Source: JBGQAS01 sp963699305
GTDB lineage: Bacteria; Chloroflexota; Anaerolineae; Anaerolineales; Anaerolineaceae
Length of the DNA: 64,000 bases
NCBI GenBank assembly: GCA_963699305.1
Contig: OY969431.1
Span: 1,984,001 to 2,048,000, forward strand
Direction: 5' to 3'
In this document: one piece after another, positions 17,152 through 25,730 of the stretch
Layout: every line of letters begins with the position of its first letter
How positions within the stretch are numbered: the first letter of the stretch is position 1
Program-made: the position numbers and the translations under genes
The notes under the pieces: model-generated
The model's database searches: none
Told to the model about the DNA's origin: nothing
What the model saw: only the letters and a program-made list of their open reading frames with translations

Positions 17152-18126
17152 TTTTGCCTCCGTATATCCATTATAACCATATCGTGATGTATCGATTTTT
17201 TTCAGAGATATCACCTGTATCTGAATGATGGATTTTATTTTAACCATCAACTCCACAGAATCCAAGGCAATAGTGGAGCCATTCGCAGGGCTTTTTTCCA
17301 CAAGTTCAAGCCGGATAATCGTCCCCAGAGGAATATCGGACAGGTCGATGGGCTGATCAAAAGTGGCGGGCGCACCCATATCCTCAGCTGTGACCAGGAA
17401 GGATCCCACCCCGAGCAACTCACCAGCTTGATCGAAAATGCGATAGACAAGGTTGTTTTCGAATGGAGCGATGGGCATATTTCCCTTCAAGACAACAAAC
17501 CCACTGACTTCCGTCCCTTCTACAGGATCCGTAATGGTAATGCTGCGTTCTGCTCCTTCACCGGCTGTTGAGGTGAAATGGATGAGGGTCAATCCAGCCT
17601 CGTTCAAGTGGTAAGTTTTCGACACCGGGAATGTCGGGCTGACCATGGGGTCGTTGGGTCCATGAATGGTGACTGCCAATACAATGGCACCATTTTGAAT
17701 AGAGAGAGAATTGATAAGGGGGCGGTCATCCACAAACGCCGATCCGGCCTGCATGGGTTGCCCATCCTGGTTGAGCACGGCTATCAAGGAAACATAAACC
17801 CCGGTGCCTCCCTGGTTTTCTGCCAATAAGATGGCAGCATCTTCCAAACCATCAGCATTGAGGTCGCCAAAAGCCACCTCGGGCAGCATGACAGCGGAGA
17901 AGAAATCGAGACCTGAACCCTCTTCATATTTTCCACCGGAAAGTGCGACATTCATGTTATAGGATGGTGCGAGGTATGCTGCATTCTGCAGGGCATCCAG
18001 AGTCAACGCGGGCAAGGGTGTTGATGCCGTTATCGGCTCGGATGTTGCAGTGGAGGTGACCGGGAAATTGCAGCCTGTCAGGAAAAGGACACTTGCCAGA
18101 ATAAAAACGTATCGCTTGGTTTTCAT
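16531..18126 (-). CDS. Gmad2-domain lipoprotein fused in frame to the next lipoprotein
   Basis: A single open frame of 531 residues that looks like two genes. The first part has a signal peptide with lipobox LFLTGC, then a domain with an FG-GAP-like strand pattern (GDLNADGLEDAAIL), then a Gmad2 Ig-like domain (SITITDPVEGTEVSGFVVLKG ... ELVEKSPANGS). Such proteins sit in the envelope. It should end after VELMVK: dropping one A from the A4 run at 17238-17241 gives AAA TAA at that point. As read, it continues through about 28 odd residues into the second signal peptide. ATG 18126 has GGGAGGAG upstream. Confidence 0.7.
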   Translation of the reverse strand: MKTKRYVFILASVLFLTGCNFPVTSTATSEPITASTPLPALTLDALQNAAYLAPSYNMNVALSGGKYEEGSGLDFFSAVMLPEVAFGDLNADGLEDAAILLAENQGGTGVYVSLIAVLNQDGQPMQAGSAFVDDRPLINSLSIQNGAIVLAVTIHGPNDPMVSPTFPVSKTYHLNEAGLTLIHFTSTAGEGAERSITITDPVEGTEVSGFVVLKGNMPIAPFENNLVYRIFDQAGELLGVGSFLVTAEDMGAPATFDQPIDLSDIPLGTIIRLELVEKSPANGSTIALDSVELMVKIKSIIQIQVISLKKIDTSRYGYNGYTEAKMIRTVFLLSCIVVLLAACAPSTPIVQVSISQVQTEAVATYQASIQNNTTIVLPTITSTVQPTNTSQPPTPTQTSTPLSLPTSTVAVPPSHQGEIQYYAGDHAKYSSQIPADWQILKQGEKIAVSWTLLNDGSTTWDSGYSFRWVDGINTWGVNKVSLMSVVEPGETGSAAIDVFAPETKGTYITYWALFNADGEQLYQVYFAYVVR

Positions 18127-18206
18127 TGAATTTTCTCCTCCCATGATGCGGGCTTTTTTTGAGTCCCTTTGATCATGATCTATTATAACAAAGCTGGATT
18201 TTGTTC

Positions 18207-18236
18207 TTGACAATTCCACCTCGATCATGATAAAGT
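18207..18236 (+). promoter_or_regulatory. Promoter candidate for the RNHCP gene leader
   Basis: TTGACA at 18207-18212 and TAAAGT at 18231-18236 with an 18-base spacer. Transcription from about 18243 would give a leader of about 300 bases before the start codon at 18545. Confidence 0.4.
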
Positions 18237-18339
18237 TGACGCCGTTGGTAATAAATAAGGAGAGTTTTTTTGGTATTTAAAGCCTCGGTACGTGTTGACA
18301 TATCGTCTGCATGGGTTCACCTGCAAGAAAGGGTCTAGA

Positions 18340-18530
18340 GCCGGGTAACGGCATTTAAGATCATTCAACCACGGGTGCTCTCATGCCCCGTGGTTTGCAT
18401 TTAACGACCAATGGGTTGGTCACGCGCGCATCGTTCAAAATCCACCCTTTGATTTAATATTGTCAATTCACGTTTAACTGACTTTACCATGAAGCCAGCC
18501 ACGGGATTTTTCCCGTGGCTGGCTTTTTTT
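18340..18530 (+). promoter_or_regulatory. Structured leader with terminator/antiterminator pair (riboswitch-like)
   Basis: The leader folds into a small hairpin GCCG-ggtaa-CGGC (18340-18352), a nine-base hairpin AACCACGGG/CCCGTGGTT (18367-18395), a short stem ACCA/TTGGT near 18408-18420, and a 14-base terminator stem (18492-18505 with 18512-18525) followed by Ts to 18530. The terminator ends 14 bases before the ATG. CCACGGG occurs in the 5' arm of both large hairpins (18369-18375, 18499-18505) and CCCGTGG in both 3' arms. The 3' arm of the first (18387-18393) can therefore pair with the 5' arm of the terminator as an antiterminator. No known riboswitch motif was recognised. Confidence 0.6.
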
Positions 18531-18544
18531 ATTCCGAGGCAAAA

Positions 18545-19171
18545 ATGAGTACTAAAAATCGCTTTACATATCCGATGAACGAAGAGGACGAAGTCCCTTT
18601 CGTTGAAAAGATCAAGTCAAAACAGAATAAGCCGGGTAAAGAAATGGATGCTTTACCCGCACCTTCACATCGGCAGATCCTCAAGGATCAGAATTTCCGC
18701 TGTGCAAACTGCAACCATTTCGTTTCCACCGAACACGAAAGTTGCGGAGTCAATAACCGCAATCACTGCCCCTATTGCTTGTGGTCAAGGCATGTGGATA
18801 ACATCCCGGGCGACCGCAAGGCAGGATGCCACTGTCGGATGAAACCGCTCGGTTTGACACTGAAGCGGACAAATAAAAAATACAGCACCATCAACCAAGG
18901 CGAGCTGATGCTCATCCACGAATGCACCGGTTGCGGCAAAATCTCCATCAACCGCATTGCCGGCGACGACAATCCCCTGGCGATACAACGGCTGTTCATG
19001 GAGTCACAATCCATGCCTGCTGAGACGATCACCCGGCTGGTGATTGCGGATATCCTACCGTTAAAATCAGGCGATTTTACCATCGTGTTCACACAGTTGT
19101 TCGGCTGGCAGCCTGTGGTGGAAAGCTTGTTGCGGCATGAACCCATTCCTGAAATGGCGGAGGTGAAATAA
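18545..19171 (+). CDS. RNHCP-domain zinc-finger protein
   Basis: 208 residues; GAGG lies before ATG 18545. The core is the RNHCP domain, a family of unknown function named from its motif: NNRNHCPYCLWSRHVDNIPGDR with zinc-ligand cysteines at FRCANCNHF, CPYC, GCHC and ECTGCGK. The N-terminal 55 residues are charged and look disordered, and a C-terminal helical part of 60 residues follows the fingers. A nucleic-acid or translation-linked role is inference. The gene sits directly behind an intrinsic terminator with possible antiterminator pairing, so transcription into it is probably conditional. Confidence 0.88.
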   Translation: MSTKNRFTYPMNEEDEVPFVEKIKSKQNKPGKEMDALPAPSHRQILKDQNFRCANCNHFVSTEHESCGVNNRNHCPYCLWSRHVDNIPGDRKAGCHCRMKPLGLTLKRTNKKYSTINQGELMLIHECTGCGKISINRIAGDDNPLAIQRLFMESQSMPAETITRLVIADILPLKSGDFTIVFTQLFGWQPVVESLLRHEPIPEMAEVK

Positions 19172-19175
19172 AAAA

Positions 19176-19205
19176 AAGGGCGGTGTTTTGTTGTGCACCG
19201 CCCTT
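19176..19205 (-). terminator. Terminator between convergent genes
   Basis: A ten-base perfect stem (AAGGGCGGTG / CACCGCCCTT) followed on the minus strand by seven to eight Ts. It serves mainly the esterase gene on that strand. Confidence 0.85.
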
Positions 19206-19210
19206 AATGG

Positions 19211-20053
19211 TCATGGGAGCTGTTTATGGAGGAATTCACCGATATGTCGGATGGCGCGACTGGCAGCTGGGTCCAATGGCGCTGTGGCTTGAAAAACATG
19301 CACCTTGTCCTTCCAGACCTCCAGGTTCACTTCCACATCCGCCTGAGTCAATTTGCGCTCCAACTTACGGGAATCTTCGAGCAGAAAATCAGCCCCGCCC
19401 GCCTGGATAAGAACAGGTGGCAAATGCGATAGATCTGCATAAATTGGAGAAATGAATGGATCGAGAGGGTCGCCTTTTCCAACATAGGGCTTGGCAAACT
19501 CACCGGATGCCGCCAGGTCCACCCAGGGTGAGATGAGCGCAAGTGCTGCCGGCAATGCTTCCTTCTTTTGGCGCAAGCTGAGCACCGTTGCCAAAGCAAG
19601 CCCACCGCCTGCAGAATCACCGGCAAGAACCAGATTCTTAACCGAGATCCCCTGTTTCAGCAATAGATGCCATGCGGTCAGAGCGTCCTCGAGCGCGGCT
19701 GGGAAGGGATGTTCGGGTGCCAGGCGGTAATCGATGACCAGCACGCGCGCGTGTGAAGCCAGCGCGATCCTGCCCGCCAATCCGCGGTGTGTGGCTGGGG
19801 AACAAAAAGTGTACCCTCCTCCATGCAGGTAAAGCACAACCTGCGACGTTGGCTCGTATTTGGGAACATGCCATTCTGCTGGCATCCCGCCGAAGGTGAC
19901 TTTTTCCACCGTGATGCCGCGCGGTGCATGGATGAACCGTTCCGCAGCTGCATCAGTCCGGAGACGTCGTTCAATGAAGGAAAGGTTACGTTTTCCACCC
20001 GGCATGGCAAACTGCACCAGGGAATAAATGAATCGATTGCGTAAACTGGGCAT
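19211..20053 (-). CDS. Alpha/beta hydrolase, hormone-sensitive-lipase family esterase
   Basis: 280 residues. Family hallmark HGGGY (oxyanion hole) at about residue 77 and nucleophile GDSAGG at about 147; catalytic Asp in QAGGADFLLEDS and His in KDKVHVF. Members hydrolyse short-chain acyl esters. No signal peptide, so it is cytoplasmic. A gene of its own, with a terminator right after the stop. Confidence 0.88.
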   Translation of the reverse strand: MPSLRNRFIYSLVQFAMPGGKRNLSFIERRLRTDAAAERFIHAPRGITVEKVTFGGMPAEWHVPKYEPTSQVVLYLHGGGYTFCSPATHRGLAGRIALASHARVLVIDYRLAPEHPFPAALEDALTAWHLLLKQGISVKNLVLAGDSAGGGLALATVLSLRQKKEALPAALALISPWVDLAASGEFAKPYVGKGDPLDPFISPIYADLSHLPPVLIQAGGADFLLEDSRKLERKLTQADVEVNLEVWKDKVHVFQATAPLDPAASRAIRHIGEFLHKQLP

Positions 20054-20215
20054 GAGATTACTCTATTATCAATCCTTTGGTTCTTTTCATTATATCGATA
20101 AAAACCACACCTGATTTCGCTTCAGAACACCTCTCTCACAAGTTGCTTCCCTGAAACCAACGCCATTTGAGGGGGTTATAATCCTTGTAATTAATAATTG
20201 CTTGCAGGAGTTCCT

Positions 20216-21553
20216 ATGTTAGACAAGACCGCAAGAATCGAAAGACGTGAACAACGCAAACGGATGCGCGCCACCCGTCGTGAACGCTGGAGCTGGTATC
20301 TGTACGATTTCGGAAACTCGGCATATGCTGCAGTTGTTTTATTGGCGGTCTATTCTGCTTATTTCAAAGGGCAGGTGGTCGGCGGAGCCGAAGGTTCACG
20401 CCTGTGGGGTGTTTCCATTGGGATTGCCATGCTGGTGGTGGCATTGCTTTCACCAGTGCTGGGTGCACTGGCTGATTACTCATCGACTAAAAAGCGCATG
20501 CTGGCGATCTTCACCGGTATGGCGATTGTTTTCACAGCAATGCTATTCTTTGTTCAAAAAGGCGATATTTTCACCGGGATGCTTTTTTTCATCCTGGCAG
20601 AAATTGGCTACCGCTCCGGGCAGGTCTTTTATAATGCCCTGCTGCCTGAAATTGCCACGCCGGATGAGATGGGGCATGTTTCCGGGACAGGCTGGGCGGT
20701 GGGATCCTCGGGTGGGATCGTGTGCCTGCTCATTGTGCTGGGATTGATCCTGGGCGTTAAGGGCACATTTGTAATTCGCATCGCTTTCCTGATCACCGCT
20801 GCATTTTACGCCCTCTCCACTCTGCCGTTGTTTATCATCCTGCGGGAACGGACGCAACCGCGCCCTCTTCCTAAAGGGCAGACTTACCTGACCCTTTCCT
20901 TTAAGCGACTGATCACCACATTTAAAAATGCGCGCGCATATAAAAGCTTCATGCGCTTTTTAACCGCCTACCTGGTTTTCAACAACGGCATCATGATCGC
21001 GCTCGACTTTGCTGCCATCATCGGTGCGGTACTGTTCGGGCTCACCCAACAGCAATTGATCATCTTTATGATCATCGTGCAGATCACCTCCGTCATCGGC
21101 GCTTTCCTGTTCGGCAAGGTGTACGACAAGATTGGCGGCAGGACGACGATGATCATTTCCCTGCTTTCAATGATCGTCACGATCTCCCTGCTGTACGTCG
21201 TCCAATCGTTGACCATTTTTTATGTCATCGGTGCCATGGCAGGTTTTGCCCTCACCGCGGTTCAGGTCTCCAGTCGTACCACGGTGGGTCACCTGGCGCC
21301 CGAAGAGCAAGCCACCGAGTTCTATGGATTATTTTCTCTTGCCAGCCAGATATCCAATTTCATTGGACCCACGCTGTATGGTGTGATTGTTCTCTGGCTG
21401 ACCCATTTTTATGAAGCCAAAGGTTTGCAAGCGCTCCCTGCCGAGCAATCCGGTCAGCGCCTGGCGGTGACGGTAATGATACTGTTCCTGTTGGCGGGTT
21501 TGGTGCTTGTCCTGCGGGTCAAGGAATGGCGCCGCCTAGAAGAAGTCGATTGA
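20216..21553 (+). CDS. MFS transporter, UMF1/Atg22-like
   Basis: 445 residues. ATG 20216 has CAGGAG upstream and is preferred to ATG 20198. The family signature WYLYDFGNSAYAAVV follows a basic N-terminus, and about 12 helices follow. Atg22-like proteins export amino acids in yeast; bacterial substrates are unknown. The next gene starts two bases after the stop, so transport and the acyltransferase are co-expressed. Confidence 0.85.
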   Translation: MLDKTARIERREQRKRMRATRRERWSWYLYDFGNSAYAAVVLLAVYSAYFKGQVVGGAEGSRLWGVSIGIAMLVVALLSPVLGALADYSSTKKRMLAIFTGMAIVFTAMLFFVQKGDIFTGMLFFILAEIGYRSGQVFYNALLPEIATPDEMGHVSGTGWAVGSSGGIVCLLIVLGLILGVKGTFVIRIAFLITAAFYALSTLPLFIILRERTQPRPLPKGQTYLTLSFKRLITTFKNARAYKSFMRFLTAYLVFNNGIMIALDFAAIIGAVLFGLTQQQLIIFMIIVQITSVIGAFLFGKVYDKIGGRTTMIISLLSMIVTISLLYVVQSLTIFYVIGAMAGFALTAVQVSSRTTVGHLAPEEQATEFYGLFSLASQISNFIGPTLYGVIVLWLTHFYEAKGLQALPAEQSGQRLAVTVMILFLLAGLVLVLRVKEWRRLEEVD

Positions 21554-21555
21554 GC

Positions 21556-22287
21556 ATGTCCACCCAAAAACTCATCCATTACCCGCGCCGGCAGTTGATC
21601 CGCTGGATCCTGCGGACCAACATACGGGCCATCTTCCACGCGGTGAGCGATTTCCATGTCGAGGGACGTGAAAACCTGCCTGTGCGGGGTCCGGCGCTGC
21701 TTGTGGCAAATCATTTCAGCTTCCTCGATCCCGTGGCGATGATCGGCATCACCGACCAACCGCTGGAATTTTTTGGCGGGTTGCGCAATCCCGGTGCCCC
21801 CGCATGGACCACTATATTTCCAACGCTATGGGGAGTGCTGCGGGTGCGCAGGGGCGGATCCTCACGCGGTGCGCTGCTAGCAGGACAGCACGTGCTGGAA
21901 CAAAAGGGCATACTGTCCATCTTCCCGGAGGGTGGGAATTGGGCCACCATTTTGCGCCCACCTCGCCCCGGTGCAGCGCTGGTGGCAGCCAAAGCCAATG
22001 CGCCCATCATTCCGATCGGATTTGATGGGTTGCTGGATGTGTTTCCATTGAATAAAAAAAAGCACACCCGCGTGGATGTGCGCATCGGTAAAGCCATTGG
22101 TCCTTACACGCTGGATCTGCGCGGCGATACACGCCGGCAATTGGATGAAATCGGCGACGCCATCATGCGCGCGATCGCACCGCTTATCCCAGCACAACGC
22201 AGAGGGTTTTACTCCGATGACCCCAAGATCCGCGCTGCCGCCAAAGGAAAAGAAATCTATCCCTGGGCAAACATGGTGGAAGAATAA
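21556..22287 (+). CDS. PlsC-like acyltransferase
   Basis: 243 residues. The acyltransferase HX4D motif is seen as ANHFSFLDP (residues about 56-64), and the second block as FPEGGNWATILRPPRPGAAL. The family adds an acyl chain to lysophosphatidate or similar lipids at the membrane. The start at 21556, two bases after the preceding stop, gives a coupled pair. A clear terminator follows. The exact acceptor is unknown; it could act on a lipid other than lysophosphatidate. Confidence 0.82.
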   Translation: MSTQKLIHYPRRQLIRWILRTNIRAIFHAVSDFHVEGRENLPVRGPALLVANHFSFLDPVAMIGITDQPLEFFGGLRNPGAPAWTTIFPTLWGVLRVRRGGSSRGALLAGQHVLEQKGILSIFPEGGNWATILRPPRPGAALVAAKANAPIIPIGFDGLLDVFPLNKKKHTRVDVRIGKAIGPYTLDLRGDTRRQLDEIGDAIMRAIAPLIPAQRRGFYSDDPKIRAAAKGKEIYPWANMVEE

Positions 22288-22304
22288 AATTTGGATTAAT
22301 CATG

Positions 22305-22331
22305 AAGCCGACAATTAATTCAAGTCGGCTT
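22305..22331 (+). terminator. Terminator after the MFS-acyltransferase pair
   Basis: An eight-base stem AAGCCGAC / GTCGGCTT running into a T tract, 18 bases after the stop. Confidence 0.8.
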
Positions 22332-22362
22332 TTTTGTTATTTGGATATGATCCAGATAAGAT

Positions 22363-23286
22363 CTACCGCAGGAACATCCCGTAATAATACATGATCCAGG
22401 AACCCACAGATGCGATAACCAGTTCAACCGGGAAACCCAACAGCGCAAACAGAGGAACGGTCCAGGAGTGAACACACACATACGGTGAGAAAAATACTCC
22501 CGCCAGCAAGCTGAATTCCATTTTCCTATGCTTCAGCGAGAGATAGGTAAGCACCAATCCAATGGGTATCCCAATAGCGCCGGCGCTGAAATTGCACTTG
22601 TGCACCAACACGTTGGGATCAGCGCCAAGAAACCATAATCCCCATATCAAAAACGAGAGCAGGTAAAAAGCAACGGCTGGCAGGAAGTTGATCAGCACTT
22701 TCTTGATCCTGCCGCCATCGCGCCAGCTTTCAACCAGCATGAACACCGCATAACCCACAGCCACTTGTGGTTTGGCGAGAATGAAGATCAGACCCAATGG
22801 AGCGGGCAGAGTAAACCCAAGCAGGACGATCCAATCCATTTGCCCGAAAAGGAGCAGGAAAAGCACCGGGAACGATACAAGCAGTGCAATGAGACTGAGA
22901 GGTTTTGCCTTCATGCGGATGGCAACATAGAAAATGGCTGCCAGTTCCACGGCGAACAGGACTCCGTTTCCTGCTATATCCGGCAGGAGCGCAATGGGCA
23001 GCATGGGTATGAGGATCCAGGCAGGATAAAAAAAGGATTTGATATTGTAGGGTGAACGGAGAGCAAGCAGTTCGCGCGCTGCGGGGCGATAGGTTCGCAC
23101 CCAGTCGATCTGCTCGGGCATAAATCGCGCTGCTGCCCAACCGATGGCAGCAAGCCCCAGGACCGCCACTGCCACCATCATCCAGCGTTGCCGTGTGTTC
23201 TTCCAGGCGGATGCAATCATTTCACTAACCAGCATGTTCACATCCAATTTGGATTTCTTTGTTTCGGTTTGGTCAGGTGATTTCAT
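22363..23286 (-). CDS. Polytopic membrane protein, GT87-like
   Basis: 307 residues with a cytoplasmic N-terminus of about 35 residues and eight or so hydrophobic helices. The stretch DWVRTYRPAARELLALRSPY followed by FYPAWILIPMLPIALLP resembles the start of polyprenyl-phosphate mannosyltransferases (GT87/DUF2029), where D and the SPY block lie on the outer face. Much of the family's later part is unclear here. Overlaps the preceding DUF3267 gene by four bases (ATGA), so the two are translated together. Confidence 0.6.
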   Translation of the reverse strand: MKSPDQTETKKSKLDVNMLVSEMIASAWKNTRQRWMMVAVAVLGLAAIGWAAARFMPEQIDWVRTYRPAARELLALRSPYNIKSFFYPAWILIPMLPIALLPDIAGNGVLFAVELAAIFYVAIRMKAKPLSLIALLVSFPVLFLLLFGQMDWIVLLGFTLPAPLGLIFILAKPQVAVGYAVFMLVESWRDGGRIKKVLINFLPAVAFYLLSFLIWGLWFLGADPNVLVHKCNFSAGAIGIPIGLVLTYLSLKHRKMEFSLLAGVFFSPYVCVHSWTVPLFALLGFPVELVIASVGSWIMYYYGMFLR

Positions 23287-23903
23287 TTGGCATTTTCCTT
23301 TACTGGTTCCGGTTCGAACAAGGTTACCGCATCACCTATATCCACAGCCAGCACCCCGCGATGACGGGTGAGCAGCCAGACTGCCACAACCAGATCGCCC
23401 ACCGAACCGGCAGCGTTGGACACAATCACCAGCAGCAGCGGGATGAACCAGGTGGGCGGCAACAGCCACAGTAACAAGAACCCCAGCAAGGTGATGCCAG
23501 AGAACGGCAGGAGTGCCGATACAAGGTACTTCCCGCGTGGCAGGTACCAACCGGGTAGGCTGGCATATGCATAAAATGCCTTGAAAGCAAAATGTGGCCG
23601 GTCATGCGTGAAGAACCAAAAAGCCAATCCATGTAAGCATTCATGCAGCAACAGCATCAGGATGAGAATGGCAAGCAAACCAAGTGTTTGTAAAAAAACA
23701 TTTTCAAAGCCAAATGGATGGTTCATCGGGTTGCCATTGAAAACCTCTGGGTGCATACGGTCCAGGAGGAAAGTAAACAAAACGCTGAAAAAGCACATCA
23801 AGACAAGTCCAAGCAGGCTTATCAACAACAAGGTGCTCTTGTTGTGAATGTCGATGGTGCCAATTTCCCGATAACCTTTTGGCAGGGTTTGCGTGGGACG
23901 CAT
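23283..23903 (-). CDS. DUF3267-type membrane protein with HExxH
   Basis: 206 residues, four membrane helices. The second helix carries HECLHGLAFWFF, an HExxH zinc-protease-like motif, placing it with DUF3267 membrane proteins (putative site-2-protease relatives) of unknown substrate. TATAAT lies only about six bases before ATG 23903 and no ribosome site is seen, so the mRNA may be leaderless. Coupled by overlap to the GT87-like gene downstream. Confidence 0.75.
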   Translation of the reverse strand: MRPTQTLPKGYREIGTIDIHNKSTLLLISLLGLVLMCFFSVLFTFLLDRMHPEVFNGNPMNHPFGFENVFLQTLGLLAILILMLLLHECLHGLAFWFFTHDRPHFAFKAFYAYASLPGWYLPRGKYLVSALLPFSGITLLGFLLLWLLPPTWFIPLLLVIVSNAAGSVGDLVVAVWLLTRHRGVLAVDIGDAVTLFEPEPVKENAK

Positions 23904-23910
23904 GAGAAGA

Positions 23911-24804
23911 TTATATATGCAAATGACTGCCCAAATGTTGGGCAGTCATTGGATATCTTTCGGGAATAAATCTAACTATGTTCTTAAGCCAGGTTTCCAA
24001 ATCCTTTGTCAGGGTTTGCCATCCAAAATCGTTGTGGACTTCGTGGTAGGCACCCGGGTAAATTTTCAGAGTTTTATCCTTGAACTTAATTTTGTTGAAA
24101 AACTCCCGAGCTCCTTCGGCATAGCCGATCTTGTCATCTTCACCATGCACGATCAATAGAGGGATTTGAATTTTCCCAACATTTTCCCAAACTTCATTAA
24201 TGGTGCACAAATATTCCGTCCCCCAACGCGCGGATACCATTTTCTTAATCAGAGGATCGGATGCTCGTTTTGCCCTGTCCACAGGGTCACGAGAAAGTGC
24301 CGAGACATCCAGTTGCAGATCCATTGAAAAGATCGGGAGCAAGCGTGACATGACTTTAGCCATAAGAACCAGCAAGGGACTCGTTGTTCCAGTCAACTTG
24401 AACGATCCTGCGCTGAGGACTGCTCCAACAATACCGTCTTGAAAATGTTCAATCAAATCAGCAATAATCATAGCACCCAGGCTATGCCCATATAGAAAAA
24501 CAGGCACACCGGGTTGTCTTTTATGCACCAGTTCCACGAAGGTGCGTAGATCCTCGCGGTACTCGGAAAAATGATTGATGTGCCCTCGCTGACCCTGCGA
24601 GCGTCCATGCCCGCGTAAATCGAAACCAAAAAAGCCAAAGCCTTTTGGCACAAGCGTATTCACCAGGTTCATATACCTGCCGCAGTGCTCAAGCACACCG
24701 TGCACAATGACAACGATTGCTCGAGGCTTTCTTTCCGGAAGCCATGCTTGGTAAAACAATTCCAAACCACCGACTCCAGTGAACTTGCCTTTTGTATTCT
24801 TCAT
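23911..24804 (-). CDS. Monoacylglycerol-lipase-like serine hydrolase
   Basis: 297 residues of the hydrolase_4 group. Nucleophile GHSLGA at about residue 112, catalytic Asp in VHGEDDKI and His in GAYHEVHND; oxyanion region VHGVLEHCGRY. Cytoplasmic, likely splits monoacylglycerols or lysophospholipids. GGAGA precedes ATG 24804. The last codons overlap a hairpin at about 23921-23950 (AATGACTGCCC/GGGCAGTCATT), so the terminator reaches into the coding end. Confidence 0.87.
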   Translation of the reverse strand: MKNTKGKFTGVGGLELFYQAWLPERKPRAIVVIVHGVLEHCGRYMNLVNTLVPKGFGFFGFDLRGHGRSQGQRGHINHFSEYREDLRTFVELVHKRQPGVPVFLYGHSLGAMIIADLIEHFQDGIVGAVLSAGSFKLTGTTSPLLVLMAKVMSRLLPIFSMDLQLDVSALSRDPVDRAKRASDPLIKKMVSARWGTEYLCTINEVWENVGKIQIPLLIVHGEDDKIGYAEGAREFFNKIKFKDKTLKIYPGAYHEVHNDFGWQTLTKDLETWLKNIVRFIPERYPMTAQHLGSHLHI

Positions 24805-24935
24805 CGGGTCTCCTTGTTGTTAAATAATTGCGCAATTCTACCTTGTTGATGGGAACAATGCAAATTGCACTTTATCAGGAGTTTGGATGATTTAATGCCT
24901 GCTTATGATGTTGAGCTTAAATCACTCTACCCGTC

Positions 24936-24964
24936 TTGAAGAAGGAAAAATCTGGTGTTATAAA
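24936..24964 (+). promoter_or_regulatory. Promoter of first tandem small-protein unit
   Basis: TTGAAG at 24936-24941, a 17-base spacer and TATAAA at 24959-24964. Predicted start is about nine bases before the TTCCGTCG repeat of unit 1. Confidence 0.5.
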
Positions 24965-25014
24965 TAAATTACAACCGATTTCCGTCGTATTTTATATTCC
25001 ATCAGGAGGAAATC

Positions 25015-25179
25015 ATGCGACTCACCCCCCCAAAGAAAATAACATTCTGGATTGCTGTTGTTTTGGCTGCGTTAGGTTTAATTGGATTTTTTGTTCCTGC
25101 CCTATCGCTTTTCTATTTCTGGCTTTTATTGGCTGGTTTTGTTCTTCTGGTCCTCGGTTTGCTGATCAAGGGTCTCTAG
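25015..25179 (+). CDS. Small two-helix membrane protein, copy 1
   Basis: 54 residues; start MRLTPPKKITFWI, then two hydrophobic helices and the end LVLGLLIKGL. CAGGAGGAAATC precedes ATG 25015. Related to two genes that follow it: all share K/RLTPPK at the start and LLVL..L.KGL at the end. Such short conserved membrane proteins often modulate a membrane complex or the membrane itself; here there is no evidence of a partner. It has its own promoter and terminator. Confidence 0.8.
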   Translation: MRLTPPKKITFWIAVVLAALGLIGFFVPALSLFYFWLLLAGFVLLVLGLLIKGL

Positions 25180-25213
25180 CATCATTTGATCATCGCTCGA
25201 CGGAACGGAGCAA

Positions 25214-25238
25214 AATACTTGCCAAAATGGCAAGTATT
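25214..25238 (+). terminator. Hairpin after unit 1
   Basis: AATACTTGCC / GGCAAGTATT stem with a weak T tract. Confidence 0.55.
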
Positions 25239-25374
25239 ATTACATCATCACGCAATGGATGGTAGTAAAAATCATGATTTATTCATCGAAACCATCTCTT
25301 GATATAAGGGTTATTATTTAAGTAACCGAGTTCCGTCGGATTTTCTAAATATAAAAATTATTAAGGAGTAAAAA

Positions 25375-25544
25375 ATGAAACTTACCCCCCGAAAACCCTA
25401 ACCTTCTTGGTCGCAGTCGTGTTGGCAGTATTGGGCGTCGTCGCCACCTTCGTCGCCATTCCGTTTGTTTCTACCTATGCTCTTTGGTTCGTCGTTGCAG
25501 GCTTTGTTCTGTTGGTCCTCGGTCTGCTCATCAAGGGTCTCTAG
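25375..25544 (+). pseudogene. Small membrane protein, copy 2, frameshifted in a C run
   Basis: AAGGAG precedes ATG 25375. The frame stops after eight codons because the run after CTTA has six Cs; copy 1 has seven Cs at the same place. Adding one C restores 56 residues (MKLTPPKTLTFLVAVVLAVL ... GLLIKGL) that match copies 1 and 3. Either the cell has lost or switches this copy by slippage in the C tract, or the base is a sequencing error. Flanking repeats and terminator are intact. Confidence 0.75.
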
Positions 25545-25577
25545 CATTTTTTTCATCGCTCGACGGAACAAACCAAA

Positions 25578-25607
25578 AAGACCTGCTCAAGCAGCAGGTC
25601 TTTTTTC
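25578..25607 (+). terminator. Terminator after unit 2
   Basis: AAGACCTGCT / AGCAGGTCTT stem followed by Ts. Confidence 0.85.
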
Positions 25608-25730
25608 ATCAGACTTGCAGGAAAGATAGAATTCTTCTAGTTCCTCCCTGAAATCATCGCTTGACAAGGTGGTTATAATTAATTCAACTGAGTTCCGTCG
25701 TATTTTCTGAAAAAAAAATAAGGAGAAAAA

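Noticed and set aside
18367..18460. Resemblance of the RNHCP leader to a thiamine-pyrophosphate riboswitch (CGGGTGC, ACCCTTTGA)
   Set aside because: The obligatory CTGAGA and the second core are missing.
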